Shown in pieces: positions 6,530-12,135 of a stretch of DNA of 12,135 nt. Every line of letters begins with the position of its first letter. Position 1 is the stretch's first letter. The stretch comes from CAXGUU01 sp964012875. Lineage in GTDB: Bacteria > Pseudomonadota > Gammaproteobacteria > Ga0077536. The stretch is taken from contig CAXGUU010000070.1 in NCBI GenBank assembly GCA_964012875.1, positions 1 to 12,135 on the forward strand. Reading direction: 5' to 3'. The notes under the pieces are model-generated. The model searched no databases. It had not been told where the DNA came from and was given only the letters and a program-made list of their open reading frames with translations. The position numbers and the translations under genes were made by a program.

Positions 6530-7759
6530 CTAAATCACGTTGCGTTCGGACAGCGCGTAAATTTCCTGCTCGGACAAACCGATCTCCTTCAATACGTCGC
6601 TCGTATCCTTGCCGAGTGGTGGGGCGGGCGTACGAATCTTTGTCGGCGTCCGCGAAAACTTGGCCGCCGGACCTACCAGCGGCACGGTCGAACCGTCTGA
6701 CAACACAGTCTCCTGCAACATATCGCGGGCCTGGGTATGTGGCAGCTTGGCTGCTTCGGTAAAGGTATTGACGCGCGTTGCCGGCAGACCTGCCTCTTCA
6801 AAAATTGACTCTACTTCACCTGCCGTACGCTTGGCGCACCACTCTGCCACGAACCGATCAACGTCTTCCCGGTTGCCGGGCTGCACACGTGCCAGGTTGG
6901 TTGCGTAGCGGTCATCGGTCTTGAGATCCGGGCGTTCCAGGATGTCGGCAAGTCGCTGCCAATGCGTATCGAGCAAGACGCCGGCATAGACGTGGCCGTC
7001 GGTACAGGCATAACGGTTAACCGGCGCGGCAATCTCAAACTGGCTGCCCCAGCGATTGATGCTCATGTCGAGGGCGCCTGCGGTGAGATAGCCGTCACTT
7101 TGAAACTGGATCGCGTCGACCAGCGCGACATCAACGTGCTGCCCCTCCCCGGTCGCTTTTGCGTGATGCAGCGCGGCCAGCGCACTGAGCGCGCCATGTA
7201 CGCCGGCAAGGTCGTCACACAGGAATGTGCCCGCCTTGACCGGCAACCCTTCTCGTTCACCGTTTTGTGCGGCCCAACCGGAATAAAACTGCGCGATCGG
7301 ATCATAGCCGACACGCTCCGATAGCGGCCCGAACTGTCCGTAGCCACTGACCGATACGTAAACCGCTTTAGGGTTACGTGCGCTTACTGCGGCGTAGCCC
7401 ACGCCCCAGGCATCCATGGTGCCGGGACGAAAGTTCTCGACCACGATGTCAGCCGAGTCCGTCAATTTCAGAAAGAGTTCCACACCCTCAGGCTTATGAA
7501 AATCGATCGTCACGTTCTGTTTGTTTCGATTGACCATTTCATTGCCGACAAACAATTTGCTGTCCGGCAGCATCGGTGGCAGACGGCGAATAACCTCGCC
7601 CGCTGGGTGTTCAACCTTGATCACCGTTGCGCCGTGGTCTGCCAGCATGCAACCGACCATCGGGCCGGCCCAGGTCGTGGTCGCCTCAACGACCCGAACA
7701 CCATGCAGCGGGCCGGTCATGTCCTTACGGGCATTTTTATAAAATTCTGACTTTTCCAT
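6530..7759 (-). CDS. Class III CoA-transferase (CaiB/BaiF family)
   Basis: A 409-residue family III CoA-transferase, a normal length. It moves CoA from one acyl-CoA to a free acid by way of an aspartyl-CoA thioester. Visible family features are LHGVRVVEATTTWAGPM (18-34), LADHGATVIKVEHPAGE (39-55), NRNKQNVTIDF (78-87), IVVENFRPGTM (105-115), VSVSGYGQFGP (135-145) and the catalytic segment CDDLAGVHGALSALAAL, where Asp183 is the expected nucleophile. GEGQHVDVALVDA follows as usual. The chosen ATG has GAGGT six bases upstream; an internal Met at 14 would skip a short tail. It lies 122 bases after the epoxide-hydrolase-like gene on the same strand and probably activates a carboxylic acid made by this cluster. 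The substrate cannot be read from the sequence. Confidence 0.95.
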   Translation of the reverse strand: MEKSEFYKNARKDMTGPLHGVRVVEATTTWAGPMVGCMLADHGATVIKVEHPAGEVIRRLPPMLPDSKLFVGNEMVNRNKQNVTIDFHKPEGVELFLKLTDSADIVVENFRPGTMDAWGVGYAAVSARNPKAVYVSVSGYGQFGPLSERVGYDPIAQFYSGWAAQNGEREGLPVKAGTFLCDDLAGVHGALSALAALHHAKATGEGQHVDVALVDAIQFQSDGYLTAGALDMSINRWGSQFEIAAPVNRYACTDGHVYAGVLLDTHWQRLADILERPDLKTDDRYATNLARVQPGNREDVDRFVAEWCAKRTAGEVESIFEEAGLPATRVNTFTEAAKLPHTQARDMLQETVLSDGSTVPLVGPAAKFSRTPTKIRTPAPPLGKDTSDVLKEIGLSEQEIYALSERNVI

Positions 7760-7812
7760 CGGTTACCTCGGTTATCTGAATGGCCTGCAAAGGCAACGCC
7801 CCCGAATTCTCG

Positions 7813-7831
7813 GACCGGGTGCGGCCCGGTC
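7813..7831. repeat. GC-rich hairpin between two operon genes
   Basis: GACCGGG (7813-7819) and CCCGGTC (7825-7831) form a perfect seven-pair stem with a five-base loop. It lies in the 122-base gap between the epoxide-hydrolase-like gene and the CoA-transferase, with no T-run after it on either strand. It could protect mRNA ends or attenuate read-through; this is inference. Confidence 0.4.
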
Positions 7832-7881
7832 GCGCGTTACCGATCTGCGGTTATTGTCTGAATGCCCTTCCGAGTCGCGGC

Positions 7882-8262
7882 TCAGGCTTGTAGCGCAGCC
7901 ACCTGGCGTTCGAAATCAGCCATGTCGAAGTAGTCGCGCCACTTCGAAATCTTACCGCCCACCAATTCGAACGTTCCCATCACTGGGAGGGACACAGTTT
8001 TATCGCCGAACAGGAACGCGTCCACGCGCTCCGTCAATACCGCCCCATCGCTGTTTTCTGCGATGCACAACACCTCCCATCTCACCTCGGTGACAGGTTC
8101 AATAAAAGGTTCGATAAACTTTCGAATCGCGTCCTTGCTGGTCAACGGATCCATCGGGATGTTGTGGTAGAAGGGATCGTCGGTGAATGCATCGATAATG
8201 GCATCAACATTCTTCGACTCCCAGTGACCGATAAACGCTCGCACAATGTCAGTGTTGGACAT
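7882..8262 (-). CDS. Limonene-1,2-epoxide hydrolase-like protein (SnoaL/NTF2 fold)
   Basis: A 126-residue single-domain NTF2-fold protein. The residues that form the active site of Rhodococcus limonene-1,2-epoxide hydrolase appear in order: Tyr32 and Asn34 (YHNIP; Tyr53 and Asn55 there), Arg79 and Asp81 (TERVDAF; Arg99 and Asp101), and Asp110 (WRDYFD; Asp132). This makes real epoxide hydrolysis, by general acid-base attack of water without a covalent intermediate, plausible. LPVMGTFEL between them is also typical. A strong GAGGGGAG ribosome site precedes the ATG. It is the second gene of the - strand run, 60 bases after GST 3. GSTs and epoxide hydrolases both act on epoxides, so the pairing is sensible. 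A ketosteroid-isomerase-like or purely binding role is the alternative. Confidence 0.88.
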   Translation of the reverse strand: MSNTDIVRAFIGHWESKNVDAIIDAFTDDPFYHNIPMDPLTSKDAIRKFIEPFIEPVTEVRWEVLCIAENSDGAVLTERVDAFLFGDKTVSLPVMGTFELVGGKISKWRDYFDMADFERQVAALQA

Positions 8263-8322
8263 GCAACTCCCCTCGCTTTGTTCAGGATCTCAATATACAC
8301 AAAGGCCAGGCCTTTGAGCGCT

Positions 8323-8994
8323 CTATTGCCCTAAGAGATTCGGTTCTCCGTCAGTACGCAACGCGGATGCGGCCGTGCTGGGTCGGGTCGCAACCGCGTC
8401 GTACCAGCGCCTAAGGTTGGCATAATCCGCAGGGACTTCAATGCCCGCCATGGCCGCGAAATCCATTACGGTGAATGCGGTTATGTCAGCCACTGTGTAG
8501 CGGTCACTCGCGATGAATTCGCGCCCCGCGAGCCGGACATCGAACTTGGCGAAGAACAACCCCACATTAGTGCGACCACGTTCAACGAGTGCCTCGATCT
8601 GCGGCAAGGGCACGTGTCGACCCGCCAGCGACCGGTCGGCAAAATCGGGCGCCGTATTCCGAAATACATCAGAGCACGGCATCATGCCCTGCTCCCAGGC
8701 GCGGCGTTCCCACATGTCGATCATGGCCGCATCTTCAGCATCCAGCCCCATCATAGGCTTGTCCGGATACCTCGACTCTAGGTATCGGCATATCGCCATC
8801 GCTTCACCGATCTGTGTGCCGTCGTCCAGTTCGAGCATTGGTACCATCGCTTCGGGATAGCGTACCTTGTAGTCCGCGCTCAGCTGGAAGTTTTCACCGG
8901 CAACATCTTCGATTGGAATATCAATCCCCTTTTCGAGCAGAAAAATCCGTACGCGGCGCGGATTTGGAGCAGGCGCCCAGTCATAGAGTTTCAT
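8323..8994 (-). CDS. Glutathione S-transferase family protein (GST 3)
   Basis: A 223-residue GST and probable paralogue of GST 1, with APNPRRVRIFLLEKGIDIP at its start and a VPMLELDDGT beta strand carrying cis-Pro52. Two expected glutathione contacts look changed: no Ser, Cys or Tyr sits in the first loop (DWAPAPNP) apart from Tyr4, and the usual Glu-Ser/Thr pair is Glu64-Ala65. The C-domain N-cap motif is present (YTVADITAF). It may therefore bind glutathione differently or act as an isomerase or lyase. It is the first gene of the - strand run and diverges from the cyclase-family gene across 79 bases. The ribosome site is weak (AAGAG about 10 bases upstream). Family certain, reaction unknown. 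Confidence 0.92.
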   Translation of the reverse strand: MKLYDWAPAPNPRRVRIFLLEKGIDIPIEDVAGENFQLSADYKVRYPEAMVPMLELDDGTQIGEAMAICRYLESRYPDKPMMGLDAEDAAMIDMWERRAWEQGMMPCSDVFRNTAPDFADRSLAGRHVPLPQIEALVERGRTNVGLFFAKFDVRLAGREFIASDRYTVADITAFTVMDFAAMAGIEVPADYANLRRWYDAVATRPSTAASALRTDGEPNLLGQ

Positions 8995-9028
8995 CGGATC
9001 GCGACTCTTGTGTTCATATCAACAGGTG

Positions 9029-9044
9029 ATAGGTTAACGCCTAT
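9029..9044. promoter_or_regulatory. Possible operator in the divergent GST 3/cyclase promoter region
   Basis: ATAGG (9029-9033) and CCTAT (9040-9044) are inverted five-base half sites six bases apart, in the 79-base gap between divergent genes. A TTAACG at 9034-9039 lies 17 bases from TAAAGA (9057-9062), a weak -35/-10 pair for the + strand. Position is the main argument; symmetry this short can be chance. Confidence 0.25.
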
Positions 9045-9073
9045 GCTCTCCTACGATAAAGACACGCGCATAA

Positions 9074-9997
9074 ATGAAAATGAACGCGAGAATCGCGACT
9101 GCCTTACTTGGGCTTTCCTACACCCTGACCGCCAACGCCGAAGTAGGATTTTCCCGCGCCGGCCACTTGACTGAACTTTCGTCAGATCACGTCCTCGCGG
9201 CATCGCAGCTTATTACGAGCGGCAAGGTGTATTCGCTGGCTATCGTCACCGGCCCCGACACCCCTGCATTTGGTCATCGCAACTACCAGATGCTGACTGA
9301 CAACATCTATGTCGGCGATAGCAAGTCGGCCGGCAGCAACAAGCTCGAAGGCTACGACGATCTCGCGGTCACATGGCTCGGCATCGGCACGCAGATCGAT
9401 GGCTTCGGGCACGTGGCGCTCGACGGCAAGCATTATGGCGATATTCCCAGCAGCGAGGTCATCCGACCAGACGGGGCGATTCGCTACAGTATCGATACCG
9501 TGCCGCCCATTATCGGGCGCGGCATTCTGCTTGATGTTGCCGCGGCGGCCGGCGTCGGGCAACTGAGCGACGGCACCGAGGTCAAGATCAAGGATCTGCG
9601 GGCCGCGCTGACCAGGCAGAACACGAGCATTAAAGCCGGCGACGTGGTTTTGATCCATACCGGCTGGCTATCAGTCGCGAACGAAAACGCGCAACGGTTT
9701 CTCGAACAAACACCGGGATTACACTCGTCAGCGGCGGCTTGGCTGGCAGATCAGAAGGTCGTAGCCATTGGCGCTGATTTATGGGCGCTAGAACCCTGGC
9801 CTGGCAATGACGACAAGCCCGATCAGTTTTTGCCGGCTCATGGTTTACTGCTGGTCGAACGTGGCGTGCACATCCTCGAAAACATCAATACCGCCGACCT
9901 CGCGAAGGACCAGACGTATGAATTTTTTTTCATGCTCGCTGCCCCCCGCCTTAAGGGTGCACTGCAAAGCCCGGTCCACCCGGTCGCCATCCGCTGA
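9074..9997 (+). CDS. Exported cyclase-family protein (kynurenine formamidase-like metal-dependent hydrolase)
   Basis: A 307-residue protein of the cyclase family, whose members hydrolyse amides, lactones or similar bonds using a bound metal. The first 22 residues form a signal peptide (MKMNARIATALLGLSYTLTA, cleavage probably after ANA), so it acts in the periplasm or outside. The family metal motif HxGTHxDxxxH appears as GIGTQIDGFGHV, with Gln in place of the second His, as in a known GTQ-type subgroup. LPAHGLLLVERGVHILEN supplies the later conserved His and Glu, and VVAIGADLWALEPWPG precedes it. The first two in-frame Met codons (9074, 9080) are both possible starts; neither has a strong ribosome site. 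It is transcribed alone, divergent from GST 3 and convergent with the thioesterase, 15 bases away. The substrate is unknown. Confidence 0.9.
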   Translation: MKMNARIATALLGLSYTLTANAEVGFSRAGHLTELSSDHVLAASQLITSGKVYSLAIVTGPDTPAFGHRNYQMLTDNIYVGDSKSAGSNKLEGYDDLAVTWLGIGTQIDGFGHVALDGKHYGDIPSSEVIRPDGAIRYSIDTVPPIIGRGILLDVAAAAGVGQLSDGTEVKIKDLRAALTRQNTSIKAGDVVLIHTGWLSVANENAQRFLEQTPGLHSSAAAWLADQKVVAIGADLWALEPWPGNDDKPDQFLPAHGLLLVERGVHILENINTADLAKDQTYEFFFMLAAPRLKGALQSPVHPVAIR

Positions 9998-10012
9998 ACG
10001 ATCACAAACCAC

Positions 10013-10450
10013 TCATACATCCATTGCCATCATGGTTGTGACCATGTGCGCGAACAGTTTCTCCTTGCCGTCATTGTCCGCGTAGACATTCGCATCACAG
10101 ACAAACAGGGTACGCCCGGCACGAATAACCTTGCCGCGGGCAATCATGCGCTGTCCGATTCCAGGCGCCATGAAATTGATTTTTGACTCGACTGTCACAA
10201 TATTCTGCTCCAGCCCAAGCAGCGTTTGCGCAGCATAACCAGCAGCGCTGTCCGCTAGGGCATGAGCAATTGCGCCATGCACATTGCCAAACGGTTGTAG
10301 CATGTCGTCTTTGACCTGGAGAGAAATCTCAACATGGCCGGGCTTAACGTCGTCCACGACCACCCCGAACATCACGCTCATTAGCCGCTGCTCGCGGATG
10401 CTCTGATGCACCCGCTCCACATAGCCGTCGTGCCTGGCCTCAAATTTCAT
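10013..10450 (-). CDS. PaaI-type hotdog thioesterase
   Basis: A 145-residue single hotdog domain of the PaaI/YdiI group, which cleaves acyl-CoA thioesters to free CoA. The motif FGNVHGAIAHALADSAAGYAA (54-74) contains the family helix: VHG at 57-59 has Ala instead of the second Gly of HGG, and Asp67 is at the place of the catalytic acid of E. coli PaaI. VTVESKINFMAPG and GRTLFVCDANVYAD are the matching core strands. An AGGAG ribosome site lies ten bases before the ATG. It is the last gene of the - strand run that starts with the imine-reductase-like gene, 71 bases after the unrecognised gene. It would release CoA or proofread acyl-CoAs made by the cluster. The substrate is not predictable. Confidence 0.92.
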   Translation of the reverse strand: MKFEARHDGYVERVHQSIREQRLMSVMFGVVVDDVKPGHVEISLQVKDDMLQPFGNVHGAIAHALADSAAGYAAQTLLGLEQNIVTVESKINFMAPGIGQRMIARGKVIRAGRTLFVCDANVYADNDGKEKLFAHMVTTMMAMDV

Positions 10451-10521
10451 TAGCTACCCACTCCTGACTATCCTTGCCTGTCCCCGGGGAATGTCCGCTC
10501 CTGTCCCAGCTGCGGTCGCGG

Positions 10522-10911
10522 CTAGTCTTCAGCAGCGGCATCATCTTCAGGCTCGTCTAAAAACACCACCGCGGCGCCGGAACCGGTCACCTGAACGCAT
10601 TCGTCATTCTCCCTGGGGCACTTGAATTCAGTCGGACCAAAATGCATCAGGGGTAAAGGGACGGCATTATTGAAACTGGCTTCCCGCAACAAGATGCGCC
10701 CGCCGGTAATCTGGCTCGGAAACTGGTTGAGCACCGTGGTCAGCCCGGGTTTCATGCTCTTGAGATCCAACCGCCGCGTTGAACGCACGGCCGGACCATC
10801 GCTCTGATCACTTGGCCGCTCAACCACCATCGCCCGTTCAAAAGACATCACCAGCTCGCCCACGGCTATTGAACTCAGAATTGAACCTTTCAGGTCAATC
10901 GATCGACGCAT
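10522..10911 (-). CDS. Unrecognised 129-residue protein
   Basis: I do not recognise this protein. It is soluble, without signal peptide or membrane segment. Features are a basic middle (RSTRRLDLKSMKPG), a conserved-looking stretch with FPSQITGGRILLREASF, a Cys pair spaced by seven residues (KCPRENDEC), and a very acidic end (DEPEDDAAAED). Its ATG directly follows the TAA of the GFA gene (TAAATG), so translation is probably coupled. A second start at Met22 (10846-10848) is possible. No credible competing frame covers it, and its neighbours on both sides lie on the same strand, which supports a real gene. It could be an accessory to the GFA protein, but nothing in the sequence shows its function. 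Confidence 0.7.
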   Translation of the reverse strand: MRRSIDLKGSILSSIAVGELVMSFERAMVVERPSDQSDGPAVRSTRRLDLKSMKPGLTTVLNQFPSQITGGRILLREASFNNAVPLPLMHFGPTEFKCPRENDECVQVTGSGAAVVFLDEPEDDAAAED

Positions 10912-11337
10912 TTAGCCTGAGCCGCCTTCGAGCCACGCCGGGATGCCCGGAATTTCTTCCGGTACATTCACCCATCTGTGTTTGCTGCGCTCAAACAAAG
11001 AGATTTTCGCGATGGGAAAATCGGGGTCCGCGAAGCATCCGACCGGGATGCCCACGCGCTCACTGAGCAGTTCAGGTGCGCCGTAGATTACCGTCGTCCC
11101 GCATTCAGGGCAGAACCTGAAATACAATTCCGCACCCGTGTCTCCCACCCTGCGATACTCCCGAGCTTCTCCGGTGACAACAACGTCTGACTGCGAATAC
11201 CACGCCCCGATGTGAAACGCCGACCCACTGCGCCGCTGACACATCTCGCAGTGGCACATGAATACCTGGTCCGTATCACCAATGACTTCGGCGCTCAGCT
11301 GGCCGCACTGGCATTGTGCGATTCGCTTTTTCGTCAT
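10912..11337 (-). CDS. GFA / CENP-V family zinc-binding protein
   Basis: A 141-residue protein of the GFA family (glutathione-dependent formaldehyde-activating enzyme and CENP-V). All seven metal-binding Cys are visible: CxC at 9 and 11, CHCEMC at 28-33, and CPEC at 76-79. Family knowledge: the founding member was proposed to speed the joining of formaldehyde and glutathione to S-hydroxymethylglutathione, but that role has been questioned and most members have unknown substrates. The start at 11335-11337 is preferred, because it has a purine-rich GGGGTTGGGA just upstream and begins close to the first Cys; a start at 11373 would add 12 residues with no ribosome site. It follows the imine-reductase-like gene by 95 bases and is directly joined to the next gene. 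Confidence 0.92.
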   Translation of the reverse strand: MTKKRIAQCQCGQLSAEVIGDTDQVFMCHCEMCQRRSGSAFHIGAWYSQSDVVVTGEAREYRRVGDTGAELYFRFCPECGTTVIYGAPELLSERVGIPVGCFADPDFPIAKISLFERSKHRWVNVPEEIPGIPAWLEGGSG

Positions 11338-11432
11338 TCCCAACCCCGCTATCCGTAGTGCTAACGGTAGCATGCCCGGCGCTGATCAGGATGACCGTAA
11401 CCGCCCACCCGTCGAATATTGTTCCAGGTCGC

Positions 11433-12135
11433 CTAGTTAATCACTTTTATCAAAGCTGAGATGTCCTCTTCGCCCAGTCCGCCGGCCAGCGCACGCTCAA
11501 ACAACGCCTTTAAGAATTCGAGGAACGCTGCGTTGGCGCCGCTTTCACGTGCCTGGTGGATGACGTGATCCAAGCCAGCGGCCCAAACGCTCACCGTATT
11601 CACCGGCGTGTCGTACGACGCCTGCTGGACAACGCGTGCCAGCTGAGCGGTTCGCGCGTCTGCGGCCACCATTGCGGCGAATGTTTCCGCATCTAGGCCA
11701 CCTGCCTGACACAGTAAGACCCCTTGCAGCGCCCCAACAAACGTCCCCATACGCTGGCTGAGCCACGCCAAATCGAGCAACTTGGCCGCGTCAATTTGTA
11801 CGCCTGTGAACCTGATGTCGCCGGCCAGGCAACCCAGCGTCGGTTGGCTCGCCACCCATACGGCTTCGTCGCCCGCAATCAGGATCAATCCCTGGTCAGT
11901 GCCTATCATCTGTGGTGGGCCGAGCAGCGCACCATCGAGGTAGTGTGCGTTGCGACTTTGAAAGAAATCGGCAGCCATGCGAGCTTCCTCCGGCGTGCCG
12001 GTGCCGAGTTGCACCACGGTGCGCCCGCTGAAGTTCGTCTGGTCGCCTTCGAACAGCTGCGTAGTTGTTGAATAGTTATTGAGGCACACAACAACCAGCG
12101 GGCTCGCTTCAACAGCATCGGCGGGCGAATCTGCT
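11433..12135 (-). CDS. NAD(P)-dependent dehydrogenase of the imine reductase / beta-hydroxyacid dehydrogenase type (5' end outside window)
   Basis: The frame is open to the window edge, so the first part, including the nucleotide-binding GxGxxG, is missing. The first visible residues (SPADAVEASPLVVVCLNN) are the end of the Rossmann domain seen in 6-phosphogluconate dehydrogenase-like proteins. TVVQLGTGTPEEAR and AHYLDGALLGPPQMIGT follow, both characteristic of the imine reductase group. The long helix with AKLLDLAWLSQRMG begins the all-helical dimerisation domain; its Asp aligns with the catalytic Asp of many imine reductases. The GTG at 12087-12089 is an internal Val codon, not the start. 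The enzyme would use NAD(P)H to reduce an imine, or NAD(P)+ to oxidise a hydroxyacid. It leads the - strand run toward the GFA protein and thioesterase. Confidence 0.88.
   Translation of the reverse strand, partial: ADSPADAVEASPLVVVCLNNYSTTTQLFEGDQTNFSGRTVVQLGTGTPEEARMAADFFQSRNAHYLDGALLGPPQMIGTDQGLILIAGDEAVWVASQPTLGCLAGDIRFTGVQIDAAKLLDLAWLSQRMGTFVGALQGVLLCQAGGLDAETFAAMVAADARTAQLARVVQQASYDTPVNTVSVWAAGLDHVIHQARESGANAAFLEFLKALFERALAGGLGEEDISALIKVIN

Noticed and set aside
9182..9658. 158-codon open frame on the - strand inside the cyclase-family gene
   Set aside because: It lies opposite a protein with a signal peptide and conserved metal motif; it is a codon-bias shadow.
9919..9930. Run of eight T in the cyclase-family gene as a frameshift or slippage site
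   Set aside because: The frame through it (EFFFM) is the one that continues into the conserved C-terminal end, so no shift is needed.

Overview
The window looks like chromosomal DNA from a proteobacterium, most likely a gammaproteobacterium. GC content is moderately high by eye, genes are tightly packed on both strands, and three glutathione S-transferases plus a GFA-type protein imply a cell that uses glutathione. I see no rRNA, tRNA, transposase, phage gene or CRISPR array. The content is a dense patchwork of small-molecule catabolism and detoxification enzymes.

Layout. (1) 1-1591, + strand: the C-terminal part of an acyl-CoA dehydrogenase of the ACAD10/ACAD11 type, then four bases later an APH-fold kinase. 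Together they look like a split version of animal ACAD11, the pair that phosphorylates and dehydrates 4-hydroxyacyl-CoAs. (2) 1749-3246: two convergent GSTs of different classes. Between them lie a roughly 130-bp palindromic, MITE-like element and a perfect 14-bp palindrome. (3) 3468-3910, - strand: a decayed SnoaL/NTF2-like gene with one frameshift and one internal TGA. (4) 4143-5669, + strand: a Baeyer-Villiger-type flavin monooxygenase, followed by a hairpin terminator that can serve both strands. (5) 8994 down to 5720, - strand, probable operon: GST, limonene-epoxide-hydrolase-like protein, class III CoA-transferase, a possible 58-residue Cys/His-rich protein, and an ATC-hydrolase-family protein. 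(6) 9074-9997, + strand: an exported cyclase-family (metal-dependent hydrolase) protein, divergent from that operon. (7) 12135 down to 10013, - strand, probable operon: 3' part of an imine-reductase/beta-hydroxyacid-dehydrogenase-like gene, a GFA protein, an unrecognised 129-residue protein coupled by TAAATG, and a PaaI-type thioesterase.

How they may work together (inference): the monooxygenase would oxygenate a ketone, the epoxide-hydrolase-like and cyclase-family enzymes would open epoxide, lactone or amide products, the CoA-transferase would activate the acid, and the ACAD/kinase pair and thioesterase would handle the acyl-CoAs. The GSTs and GFA would deal with electrophilic intermediates. 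This suggests degradation of a terpenoid, steroid-like or alicyclic compound, but the substrate cannot be read from the sequence. No transcription regulator or transporter is encoded in the window.

Smaller intergenic stretches with nothing clear beyond weak promoter-like motifs are 1592-1748, 3247-3467 and 10451-10521.
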